Position numbers and translations under genes: made by a program
In this document: piece after piece, positions 18,240 through 27,000 of the stretch
Layout of the letters: the number at the start of each line of letters is the position of its first letter
Numbering within the stretch: position 1 is the stretch's first letter
Source of the DNA: Pseudomonas nunensis
GTDB taxonomy: Bacteria; Pseudomonadota; Gammaproteobacteria; Pseudomonadales; Pseudomonadaceae
Assembly (NCBI RefSeq): GCF_024296925.1
Contig: NZ_CP101125.1
Coordinates: 4,466,501 to 4,530,500, forward strand
Reading direction: 5' to 3'
Length of the DNA: 64,000 bases
The notes under the pieces: generated by a model
Seen by the model: only the letters and a program-made list of their open reading frames with translations
Databases searched by the model: none
Told to the model about the DNA's origin: nothing

Positions 18240-18944
18240 ATGTCCAGCAGTCGGCGTCGTCCAGGATGGCCAACGCTCCGACTTCGGTTCGGCGGCTGGC
18301 TGCTGGCGATGTTTTTGCTGGCCGGGCTGGGCAGTGTGTGCGCCGACTGGAATTTCGGGCAGATCCTGCAAACCGCCGAAAAACGCTACGGTCCCCTCGG
18401 CCCGGCACAGGGGCGAATCGAGGCCTGGAACCAGATGCTGCAAGGCGAACGCAACCAGCCAGAACGCGAGCAACTGAACGCGGTCAATCGCTTCTTCAAT
18501 CAGCAATTGAGTTTTCAGGACGACACGCGCATCTGGCAGCAGATCGATTACTGGGCCACGCCAGAAGAATCCTTGATCAAGGGCGCTGGCGACTGCGAGG
18601 ACTACGCCCTGGCGAAATATTTCAGCCTGCGCCAGCTCGGGGTGCCCAGCGAGAAACTGCGCATCACCTACGTCAAGGCCCTGACCCAGAATCAGGCGCA
18701 CATGGTCCTGACCTTCTACAGCAGCCCTACGGCCGATCCGCTGGTGCTGGACAACCTGATCGGCGAGATCCGCCCCGCCTCCCAACGCAAAGACCTGCTG
18801 CCGGTGTACGCCTTCAACGCCGAAGGCCTGTACCTGCCGGGTGCCAATGGCGGCAAGCGCAGCAGCGACTCGAAAAAGCTGTCGCGCTGGCAAGACGTTT
18901 TGAAAAAGATGCAGGCCGAAGGGTTCGCCGTGGGCGACGGCTAG
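18240..18944 (+). CDS. lapG: Periplasmic cysteine protease LapG
   Basis: 234 residues from ATG 18240, with an N-terminal membrane/export segment (about 18-35). The transglutaminase-like DUF920 core has catalytic Cys119 in GAGDCEDYALAKY, His154 in QAHMVL and Asp171. The 35- and 17-residue spacings equal those of characterised LapG proteins. LapG cleaves the N-terminus of LapA at a TAAG site and releases the adhesin from the cell surface when c-di-GMP is low. lapD starts 22 bases downstream and its target lapA lies about 5 kb further on. Confidence 0.95.
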   Translation: MSSSRRRPGWPTLRLRFGGWLLAMFLLAGLGSVCADWNFGQILQTAEKRYGPLGPAQGRIEAWNQMLQGERNQPEREQLNAVNRFFNQQLSFQDDTRIWQQIDYWATPEESLIKGAGDCEDYALAKYFSLRQLGVPSEKLRITYVKALTQNQAHMVLTFYSSPTADPLVLDNLIGEIRPASQRKDLLPVYAFNAEGLYLPGANGGKRSSDSKKLSRWQDVLKKMQAEGFAVGDG

Positions 18945-18966
18945 CCGCCACAGCAAGGAGCGTTTT

Positions 18967-20907
18967 ATGTCACTGCGCAAACAATTGTTTCTCGCCATTT
19001 GCCTGTTTCTGCTGGTGGCGTTCAGCGGCAGTTTTTTCGTCAGCCTGGAAAGCTCCCGCGAGCAAATGCTCGGCCAGTTGCGCTCCCACGCCCAGGACGC
19101 CGCCACGGCGTTGGGACTGTCGCTGACCACGCAGATCGACGACACGGCGATGATCGAATTGATGGTCAGCTCGATTTTCGACAGCGGTTATTTCAGCAGC
19201 ATCCGGATCGTCAACATCGCCGATGAACAGGTGCTGGTGGAGCGCGACGCACCGGCGCGAATCGAAGGCGTGCCCGACTGGTTCGTGCGCCTGGTGAACC
19301 TGCACGCGCAAGGCGGCGACGCGTTGATCATGCGCGGCTGGGAGCAAGTGGCGCGGGTCGAAGTGTTGAGCAATCCGCAGTTCGCCCTGGCCAAACTTTG
19401 GGACAGTACTCTTGGCAGCCTCGTGTGGTTACTACTGTGCGGGTTGCTCAGTGCAATGTTCGGCGGCTGGCTGCTGCGTCGGCAATTGCGCCCGCTGGAC
19501 AAAATGGTCAAGCAGGCCGAGGCCATCAGCAAACGCGAGTTTCTCAGCCTGCCGAAACTGCCGCGCACTCCGGAGCTGAGACGGGTGGTGCTGGCGATGA
19601 ACCAGATGGTCGAGAAGCTCAAGGCGTTATTCGCCGAAGAAGCGGCGCGCAGTGAAAAGCTGCGGGCGGATTCATATCAGGACAGCCTCACCGGGTTGGC
19701 GAATCGGCGCTTGCTGGATGAGCAACTGGCCGACCATTTGCTGGTCAGCGAACAGAGCAGCGACGGCCACTTGCTGATGCTGCGGATCAACGACCTCGCG
19801 GGCCTCAACCAGCGCCTGGGCGGCCAGCGCACCGATGCCTTGATCGGTGCCGTCGGCGAGTTGCTCAAACGCCTGACGCAACTCCCGGAGCGGCGCACCT
19901 GGCTGGCGGCACGCAATCGCGGCGGCGAGTTCAGCTTGCTGACCCCGGGCCTCGACGACAAGGACGCCGCGCGCCTGTGCGCCGAAATCAGCGCCACCCT
20001 GGAGAACCTGCGCCTGACCGGCGCCAGCGACAGCATGCCGGTGGCGCATCTAGGTATCGTCGCCTACCAACCGGGCGAGCCGGCGGGCGACGTGCTGCTA
20101 CGCCTCGATCAGGCCTTGACCCAGGCGCAGCAGCATCCCGAGCGACCCTGGGTGCACCTCGATCACGCCAACACCGCGCCGAACCAATCCCAGCACGACT
20201 GGCGCAACTGGATCGACGACGCCCTGACCCACGGCAAACTGCAGCTGTATTTCCAACCGGTGGTGCAATGCGCCGACACCAGCCAGGTGCTGCATCACAA
20301 AATCCTCGCACGCCTGCTCGACCCGCACGGTGAAGCGATTGCCGCCGGGCACTTCCTGCCCTGGATCGAACGCCTCGGCTGGTCGGCCCGCTTCGACCTG
20401 GCCATGCTCGACGCCACCCTCGACTACCTCGCCGTCAACCGCTGGCCCCTGGCGCTGAGCCTGTCCGGCACCACCTTGCGCGACCCGCAGTCGTTGCAAC
20501 TGATCCTGCAGACACTCGACTCCCTGCCGGAACTCGCACCATTGCTGGTCCTGGAAATCGACGAACGCCAACTGCCACCGCCAGACGAATTACAGCGCCT
20601 GAGCCACAGCTTGCTCAGCACCGGTTACCGCATCGGCTTGCAGCATTTTGGCGGGAGCTTCAGCCAGATCGGCAACCTCACTCAGTTGGGGTTGGCGTAT
20701 TTGAAGATTGATGGGAGTTACATTCGGGGCATTGATGAGCACAGTGATAAACGACTGTTCATCGAGGCGATTTTCCGCGCCACCAACAGCATCGATTTAC
20801 CGTTGATTGCGGAAAGAGTCGAGACACAGGGAGAGCTGGAGGCGATCAAAGAGCTGGGCTTGTTCGGGGTCATGGGGCGGTTGATCGGGCCGCCGGAGCC
20901 GATGTAG
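18967..20907 (+). CDS. lapD: c-di-GMP receptor LapD
   Basis: 646 residues. First membrane helix about 7-27, periplasmic LapD_MoxY-type domain, second helix about 152-175, HAMP, then degenerate GGDEF and EAL domains. GGDEF is replaced by RGGEF and the EAL motif by the non-catalytic KILARLL, as in LapD of P. fluorescens. When c-di-GMP binds the EAL domain, the periplasmic domain sequesters LapG and keeps LapA on the cell. Strong AAGGAG ribosome binding site; operon with lapG. Confidence 0.95.
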   Translation: MSLRKQLFLAICLFLLVAFSGSFFVSLESSREQMLGQLRSHAQDAATALGLSLTTQIDDTAMIELMVSSIFDSGYFSSIRIVNIADEQVLVERDAPARIEGVPDWFVRLVNLHAQGGDALIMRGWEQVARVEVLSNPQFALAKLWDSTLGSLVWLLLCGLLSAMFGGWLLRRQLRPLDKMVKQAEAISKREFLSLPKLPRTPELRRVVLAMNQMVEKLKALFAEEAARSEKLRADSYQDSLTGLANRRLLDEQLADHLLVSEQSSDGHLLMLRINDLAGLNQRLGGQRTDALIGAVGELLKRLTQLPERRTWLAARNRGGEFSLLTPGLDDKDAARLCAEISATLENLRLTGASDSMPVAHLGIVAYQPGEPAGDVLLRLDQALTQAQQHPERPWVHLDHANTAPNQSQHDWRNWIDDALTHGKLQLYFQPVVQCADTSQVLHHKILARLLDPHGEAIAAGHFLPWIERLGWSARFDLAMLDATLDYLAVNRWPLALSLSGTTLRDPQSLQLILQTLDSLPELAPLLVLEIDERQLPPPDELQRLSHSLLSTGYRIGLQHFGGSFSQIGNLTQLGLAYLKIDGSYIRGIDEHSDKRLFIEAIFRATNSIDLPLIAERVETQGELEAIKELGLFGVMGRLIGPPEPM

Positions 20908-21033
20908 TTTTGCAAGGCCGTATGTCCGTGGTGTTCACGTGTTTTTATTCACAGTAGAATTCGCGCCATTATCTGTTCCCCGGGCACATCACCTCTGCCG
21001 CAGCCTGGCATCGGTCCACATGGAGGAAAGTCT

Positions 21034-22431
21034 GTGAAACTGATCAGGCTGGAGCTGGAAAACTATCGCTGCTTCCCGAAGCTTACGCTTGAGCTTGATG
21101 AACAATTGACGTTGTTGGTTGCGCGCAATGGTCAGGGCAAGACCAGTTTGCTGGATGCAATCAAAGTTGTGTTATGGCCGTATGTTCGTGGTTTTGATTT
21201 GGGTAGTTCTACAAACGACCTTACTGGTATACATCCTGACGACGTTTTTCTGCGACCAATCAAAGCTCATCAAATGGAGCCGTCTCTACCTGCCAGCCTC
21301 ACTGCTCATGCGTTATTCCAGGACGAAAAATGGCAATGGACGCGTCGTCGAGAAAGTATCCGAAAAGCAACAAAGACTCGCGGGGATATCCATGCCAGAA
21401 AACTAGAGGGTACGGCTCAAATTCTTGAAGCAGATGTGTTTCATAGTGCTTCTCGGGATCATTTGAAACCGTTCGATCTACCCATTTTGGCTTACTACGG
21501 CACTGGACGACTCTGGAGTCAGAAAAAACTGACGGCGGCGCTTGAACACACTGAGAGCGCTGAGTTGTCCAGAACTTACGCCTATCGTGATTGCCTCGAC
21601 CCTGCATCCAGCTATAAACACTTTGCCAAGTGGTACACACGCATCTTTCGTAGCTATCGCGAAGAGCAAATTCGCAACATTGAACGAGGAAAGCTCAGCA
21701 TTGATGTAAAGGATGAGTTTGCACATCCGGTCTTAGCGGTACAGAGAGCGGTGAATGCTGTCCTGGCAACTCAAACGGGATGGCGAGACTTGGCTTACAG
21801 CAGTGAGTTCGGCGACTTGGTGCTTGAGCATCCCGATAACGGTACTTTGAAAGTCAGCCAACTCAGCGATGGCATTCGCAACATCGTCGCTTTGGCGGCT
21901 GATATCGCCTATCGCTGCGTTAAGCTCAACCCTCACTTGGGCATCCTCGCCCCTAGCGAGAGCATTGGAGTCGTGCTGATCGATGAGATTGACATGCATC
22001 TTCACCCGGGTTGGCAACAAAGCGTCATACCTGACTTGCTCGGAGCTTTTCCGGGCATACAGTTCATAGCAACGACACATAGTGCGCAGGTACTAACTTC
22101 AGTCCCCGCGGACAGTATCCGTGTTCTGCATACCATAACCGATGAGTATGGGCCGCGGGTCATTGTTAGCAATGTCGATCAACAAACCCAGGGCGTCACC
22201 GCCTCACAGGCACTTGCCTACGTCATGGGTGTCGACCCAACGCCCGAAAATGAGCCCGCTCATAAACTGAGTGCGTACATAGCGCTTATTCAGCAAGACA
22301 TGCATGAGTCAACGGAAGGCCAGACATTACGGAATTATCTGGACATACACTTCGGCCCTGACCACCCCAACATGCTTGACTGCCATCGGCTGATCCGATT
22401 GGAAACGTTCAAACGAAAACAGCTGAAATAA
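21034..22431 (+). CDS. ptuA: Septu-like defence ATPase (PtuA-type)
   Basis: 465 residues from GTG 21034 with GGAGG upstream. It is an ABC/SMC-like ATPase with split motifs: Walker A ARNGQGKTS (30-38), signature-like LSDGIRN (277-283), Walker B VVLIDEID (313-320) followed by MHLHPGWQQ, and H-loop His349 in ATTHSAQ. This pattern, paired with a following HNH gene, is typical of Septu PtuA, which assembles with PtuB to restrict phage. Base composition is clearly more AT-rich than the lap genes on both sides, suggesting acquisition. No reverse transcriptase is nearby, so it is not a retron-linked copy. Function is inferred from family. Confidence 0.8.
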   Translation: MKLIRLELENYRCFPKLTLELDEQLTLLVARNGQGKTSLLDAIKVVLWPYVRGFDLGSSTNDLTGIHPDDVFLRPIKAHQMEPSLPASLTAHALFQDEKWQWTRRRESIRKATKTRGDIHARKLEGTAQILEADVFHSASRDHLKPFDLPILAYYGTGRLWSQKKLTAALEHTESAELSRTYAYRDCLDPASSYKHFAKWYTRIFRSYREEQIRNIERGKLSIDVKDEFAHPVLAVQRAVNAVLATQTGWRDLAYSSEFGDLVLEHPDNGTLKVSQLSDGIRNIVALAADIAYRCVKLNPHLGILAPSESIGVVLIDEIDMHLHPGWQQSVIPDLLGAFPGIQFIATTHSAQVLTSVPADSIRVLHTITDEYGPRVIVSNVDQQTQGVTASQALAYVMGVDPTPENEPAHKLSAYIALIQQDMHESTEGQTLRNYLDIHFGPDHPNMLDCHRLIRLETFKRKQLK

Positions 22432-22454
22432 CAGTAAGAAGGGGAATCGGGTAG

Positions 22455-23102
22455 ATGCGAAAGCTTGTTCGGGGAGAAGGACCACGCTCCCTAACCCGCT
22501 ACAAACATGGTGTTGATAAATGGTCACTGGATTCGCCCACGCGGGAAGAACGCGGGCAAATCTGGGAGTACCTTCAGGCAGTGCATGACACTCGTTGCGC
22601 CTATTGCGAGGCCGATATCAGCAATGGCAACGCGCATCTGGAACACTTCCGACAACGGGACCGATTTCCGCCAGGAACCTTTGCCTGGAGCAACCTGTTC
22701 GGCTCCTGCAATCGCGAAGCGTCATGCGGAAAATTCAAAGACAGCTGCGGTGCCTATGATCACGCCGTTTTAATCAAACCAGACGACGAGGATCCGGACG
22801 ATTACTTTGTCTTTGTCAGCGACGGAACCATTTCCGTGCGTGCTGACATCGATAACGCCTCTCGCCATAGAGCGAAGGAAACCTTGCGCATCTTCAATTT
22901 GAATGCTGAAAACGGTGCGCTTCGTCAAATCAGGCGAGAAGCCGTACGTCCTCATCTGGACACTGCCCAGGCCCTTATGGAGATACTTTTGGAAAATCCT
23001 GAAATCGAAGGTTTGCAGGCCTTCATTGACGAAGAAATCCAGAAAACTGCGTGCCTGCCTTTCGCAACCGCGATCCGTCATTCATTGTCTGCCCGTCCCT
23101 GA
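22455..23102 (+). CDS. ptuB: Septu-like HNH endonuclease (PtuB-type)
   Basis: 215 residues, 23 bases after ptuA with AAGGGG upstream. The HNH fold is visible: CxxC at Cys48/Cys51 (CAYCEADI), His61 and His64 in AHLEHFRQR, Asn80 in WSNLFGSC, and Cys85/Cys91. This matches the HNH family of PtuB effectors (retron Ec78/Septu type). The rest is helical. In Septu the nuclease is held by the ATPase and degrades nucleic acid on phage infection. Confidence 0.8.
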   Translation: MRKLVRGEGPRSLTRYKHGVDKWSLDSPTREERGQIWEYLQAVHDTRCAYCEADISNGNAHLEHFRQRDRFPPGTFAWSNLFGSCNREASCGKFKDSCGAYDHAVLIKPDDEDPDDYFVFVSDGTISVRADIDNASRHRAKETLRIFNLNAENGALRQIRREAVRPHLDTAQALMEILLENPEIEGLQAFIDEEIQKTACLPFATAIRHSLSARP

Positions 23103-23116
23103 AAACGTTCGACCGA

Positions 23117-23148
23117 GTGTCGATTAAACACTTTTGTTTAACCGACAC
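23117..23148. repeat. Hairpin just after ptuB
   Basis: GTGTCG A TTAAACA, loop CTTT, then TGTTTAA C CGACAC: 13 bp with one A-C mismatch, starting 15 bases after the ptuB stop. There is no U-run, so it may be a 3'-end stabiliser or Rho-related structure rather than an intrinsic terminator. Confidence 0.6.
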
Positions 23149-23229
23149 CTCCAGATACTCTCTCACCCTACACAGCCTTGCGCCGTTACCTACAGCTACG
23201 CCAGAATCCGCCGGCTTGTGCGCCATGGG

Positions 23230-23274
23230 GTCCGACTTTATCGTTTCCGGGTCGCTGAATATCAGCGATCGGAC
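23230..23274. repeat. Two-part hairpin between ptuB and the DUF6124-type gene
   Basis: Outer stem GTCCGA/TCGGAC and inner stem TCGCTGA/TCAGCGA with a 3-base loop, separated by a 16-base unpaired stretch on the 5' side only. It contains a possible 17-codon ORF (23225-23278) without a ribosome binding site, which I do not call as a gene. Confidence 0.5.
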
Positions 23275-23318
23275 TTGACCGTCCGACTCAATCAAGGCGC
23301 ATCAGCGTCCAAGACCGG

Positions 23319-23475
23319 GTTCAGGTGTTCTTCCTGAACTGTCGTGTTGCGGTGGCTGTGCGTGGGACACCTTCGGGTGTGCCGGATCCCTTGATTTCCG
23401 GTCGGTCAACCCGCGTACAGCTGCCACCCTGACTCGTTTGACCGCGAACGGTGGCGGCTCCAGCAATCAAGGAGC
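23319..23475 (+). ncRNA. Structured leader RNA with mutually exclusive helices (riboswitch-like candidate)
   Basis: Upstream hairpin GTTCAGG/CCTGAAC (23319-23339). Then a three-way junction: closing stem P1 pairs 23351-23366 with 23410-23428 (16 pairs including two G-U, with a 3-base bulge). It encloses P2, ACACC-TTCG-GGTGT (23367-23380), and P3, CCGGA/TCCGG with a 10-base loop (23382-23401). The P1 3' strand 23419-23428 can instead pair 10/10 (one G-U) with 23450-23459. Finally GCTCC (23457-23461) can pair with GGAGC (23471-23475), covering the AGGAG ribosome binding site. The switch function is inference; no ligand is known to me. Confidence 0.55.
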
Positions 23476-23481
23476 TTCACC

Positions 23482-23730
23482 ATGTTCAAAGCCACACCTA
23501 ATCCCCCGCGCAAACCTAGCCCATTCTTCATCGTCTCCCCCGACATCAAAACCGAATCCCTGTTGGCCCACGCCTGCGAATCACTGGCCTCGGCCAATGT
23601 CATGGCCAGCGACCTGGCTGGATTCCTGGAAGGCCCGCACCGCAACACACTGCTTGGCATCACGCAGATCATCATGTTGGGTGAGCTGGCGGTGAATCGG
23701 GCACTGGATAACCTCGACCCGCAAGGCTAG
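23482..23730 (+). CDS. DUF6124/DUF3077-type small protein
   Basis: 82 residues with AAGGAG eight bases before ATG. It resembles a small Pseudomonas family beginning MFKxTPNPP and containing FxVxPDIKTESLLAHACESLASANVM and HRNTLLGIxQIxMLGELAVNRAL. Here the variable middle region of the longer members is missing. The function is unknown; the protein is helical and soluble. It sits between ptuB and the convergent lapA and has the structured leader described separately. Confidence 0.75.
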   Translation: MFKATPNPPRKPSPFFIVSPDIKTESLLAHACESLASANVMASDLAGFLEGPHRNTLLGITQIIMLGELAVNRALDNLDPQG

Positions 23731-23770
23731 CGCGTTCCAGTGGTTTACCAGCGACACCGCGTTATCGTTC

Positions 23771-23942
23771 TTCGCGAGCAGGCTCGCTCCCACAGGGGAA
23801 TGAGATCAACTGTGGGAGCGAGCCTGCTCGCGAAGGTGGTGGGTCAGCCGACATCTCTATCAACTGACATGGCCTCTTCGCGAGCAAGCCCGCTCCCACA
23901 GGGAAATGAGATCCACTGTGGGAGCGAGCCTGCTCGCGAAGG
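23771..23942. repeat. Cluster of four REP palindromes
   Basis: Four copies of the core, alternating in orientation, at about 23771, 23811, 23877 and 23917 (TTCGCGAGCAGGCTCGCTCCCACAG and inverse types). They lie between the convergent DUF6124-type gene and lapA. Two copies use GGGAGCGAGCCTGCTCGC rather than GGGAGCGGGCTTGCTCGC. Confidence 0.9.
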
Positions 23943-23980
23943 CATTCCTGCAGCCACCGCATGACTAAAAGCCAGACCAC

Positions 23981-24018
23981 AAAAAACCCGCCACTCCCTT
24001 TCGGAAATGGCGGGTTTT
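23981..24018 (-). terminator. Intrinsic terminator of lapA (bidirectional)
   Basis: CCCGCCA/TGGCGGG stem with a 14-base loop. On the minus strand it is followed by six U residues, 20 bases after the lapA stop codon. The plus-strand side also ends in TTTT. Confidence 0.85.
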
Positions 24019-24038
24019 GTCGTTTCCGCCCTACCGCA

Positions 24039-27000
24039 TCAAACCGTGTCCACCTTCAACGAATGGTCATTGAGCATGCCGGTGATGATGGTCGCCGTGT
24101 CATGCCCACCCGCAACCACCCCGCCCGCTCCCGGCGTGACGCCGTAGTGGCTGGCCAGGTTGACGCCGGCCAGGTCGATGGTCTGGGTCGGTGTGGCGCC
24201 GGCCATGGCGCTGACGTCGATGCTGGTGACCAGGCTTGCACCGCTGCCGGTGACGGTGAAGTGCAGGTAGTCATCCAGCGAAGCGGTGGTGCCGTTTTCG
24301 CCTTGCAGCAGTTGTGACAGGTCGAGTTTGTCGGTGCCGGGGGTGAAGTCGGTGACCACGTCGTGGCCGCTGTTGCCCGCCAGCCACTGGAAGGTGTCGG
24401 CACCCGGACCACCGGTAAGGGTGTTGTTGCCCAGACCGCCGATCAGCAGGTCGTCGCCGCCACCGCCGTTGAGCGTGTCGTTGCCCAGGCCGCCGTTGAT
24501 CACGTTGTTGTTACTGTCTCCGGTCAAGGTGTCGTTGAAGTTAGAGCCCACCAGGTTTTCGATGCCCGTGAGGGTGTCGGTGCCCGCACCAATCGTATTT
24601 TGCGCAGTGAGCAGGCCCAGGTTGACAGTGACGCCCGCCGTTGCATGCGCGTAGCTCGCGGTGTCGATGCCAGTGCCGCCGTCGAGCAGGTCGTTGCCCG
24701 GTCCGCTGTACAGCAAGTCGTTGCCGGCGCCGCCGTGCAATTCGTTGTTGCCGCTGCCGGCGGTGAGCACGTCATTGCCGTCGCCCGCGTTGATGACGTT
24801 GTTGCCGGTGCCAGCCACCAACACGTCATCGCCCGAGGTGCCGGTGAGGGTGTGGCCATCCTGGTAGCTGATGGTCACGTTCGCCGTGTCGCTGCCGCCA
24901 TGGTTGTCGTTGGCGGTGTAGGTGCCGTGGTAATCCGGGGTCAGGTCGTGGGCCCCGGCGTAGTTGACGGTCATGGTCAGCTGATAATTCTCGGACCCCG
25001 TGGTGTTGCTGCCACTGGTGTTGGTGATGTTGGTGACGTGGATCTGGTAGGTGCCATCGGAAGTCGCCGTGATGGTCCCGCCGTCGGCGATGCTCACGAA
25101 CGCACCGCCATTGAGCGAGTACTCCATGGTGACGTGACCGGCCGCCAGGTTGTGGTCCAGGTTAAGGGTCTCACCCTGTTTCAGCTTGACGGTGATGAGG
25201 TCTTCATCGTTGGCGTTGGACGTCGTCACCGCGCCCAGGTAGCCGCTGATCACCAGCACGGCGGTCATCGCTGCCGAGTTCGCCGCGAATAAATTACGCA
25301 CATCCGCCAGCGCCTGGTTGGCGGCGTTGTTGCCGGTGCCAGTGAAGCTGATGGCGCCCGTGCCGGTGAAGTCCGCGCCCTTGGCCACCCAACCAGTGTT
25401 GAAGGTGGTCGGGGTTGCCGTCATCGGGTCGCCATTGGCGTCGGTGTCGTTGGCCAGCAGCAGCTCGCCTGGCACCACGATATTGCTCGACAGCACGTTG
25501 GTGATGATGTGGTCATCGACCGCCACCGGTGGCGCGTTCGGGATGACTTTGACGGTCAGCGTCGAGCTGGCCAGGTCGCCGTCGTTGTCGCTGACGGTGA
25601 AGCCGATGTTTTCGGTGATCACCACTGCAGTGGTTTTCTGCGAAGTGTAGGTGTACTCGCCGGTGTCCAGATTCACTACCAGCGTGCCGCTGTTGTTGGT
25701 GGCGATGCTGATGGTGTTGTTCACCGTATTGAACGTGCCGTGGTTGGTGCCACTGAACGTCAGCGCTCCCTGATTGCTGTTGCCTCTTGGGTCATAGGTG
25801 TAGGTGGTGCCATCGACCACCAGGGTTTTGATGAAGCCGCCATCGGCGCCGAACGTACCGCCCTCCAGCAGCGTGCCGGTGACTGGTGCGCCCTGCACGG
25901 TGCCCGAGAGCACCGAGTTGAGTTGATTGAGATCGGTCACCACCACCGCGTTGGTGTTGGTGTGGGTGCTGCCGTCATAGGCCAGCGGGTCGAGGTTGGC
26001 ATTGCTGACGCCGCTGCCCAGGCCAATCGCGTAGTTCTTGATGCCATTGGCGTCGAGGAAGCTTTTCAGCGCCGTTTCGTCCGCCGTACCGGTTTCCTGC
26101 CCGGAAGTCGGTTTGCCGTCAGAGAAGAAATACCCGACGTTCTGCGCCCCGGTCAGTTTGCCATCCGTGTTGAACGCGGTTTGCAGGGCCGCCACAGCCG
26201 CATCGTAGTTGGTGCCACCGCCAGCGGTGAGGCCGGCGATGATCGACTTGGCCGTCGCCACATCGACCCACACAGAGGTTTTGTCGGTGGCGCTGCTGCT
26301 GAAGGTGACGATCTGTACTTTCACATCGCCCAGGTCGTCGTATTTGTCGAGCAAGGCACTGATCGCCTGCTTCGCCAACGCCAGCCGCGACAGGCCTGGC
26401 ACCCCGGAGGCGTCGGCCATACTGCCGGAGACGTCGATCACCAGCAGCAGGTTGGAATCGACTTCCACTGCGGTTACCGAACGGTCCGACGCCACGGCTT
26501 TTGGCACGTCATCGACGATGTTCACCACGATGGTGCTGGTGGTGCTGTTGCCCAGCGCGTCGGTGGCTTTGTAGGTGAAACTTTCGCTTAGGGTGTTCGG
26601 CCCGTCGTTGGCACCCGGCGAGGTTTTCGGCGCCGAGGTCAGGGTGTAGGTGTAGCTGCCGTCCGGGTTGATCAGGATTTGCCCGTAAGTCCCGGTGGCG
26701 CTGCCAACCAGGCTGTAGGTGAACGTGCCAGTACCGCCAGTGACCGAACCGACCAGCGTACCGGTGGCGGTTTCGCCGGTACTTGTAGGGTCGCTGCCGG
26801 TGACCGTGCCGGGCGCCAGGTCCAGGCCATCCTTGCTCAGGTCGAGGGCTTTTTCGAAGACCGTCACGTCCTGATCGACCACTGCTTTGAGGGCGCTGTC
26901 GGTGACATTGATGGTGATAGTGGTGGTGCTTTCATCGCCGTCGGAATCACGCACGGTGTAGACGAACGTATCGGTGGCCCCCGCCACGCCAACCGAGTTC

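Noticed and set aside
23225..23278. 17-codon leader peptide before the DUF6124-type gene
   Set aside because: No ribosome binding site, and it coincides with a hairpin; cannot be supported as coding.
20908..23480. Retron linked to ptuAB
   Set aside because: PtuAB-type genes accompany some retrons, but there is no reverse transcriptase gene in or near the cassette.
23771..23942. CRISPR-like array
   Set aside because: Units alternate in orientation and vary in spacing; they are REP palindromes, and no cas genes are present.
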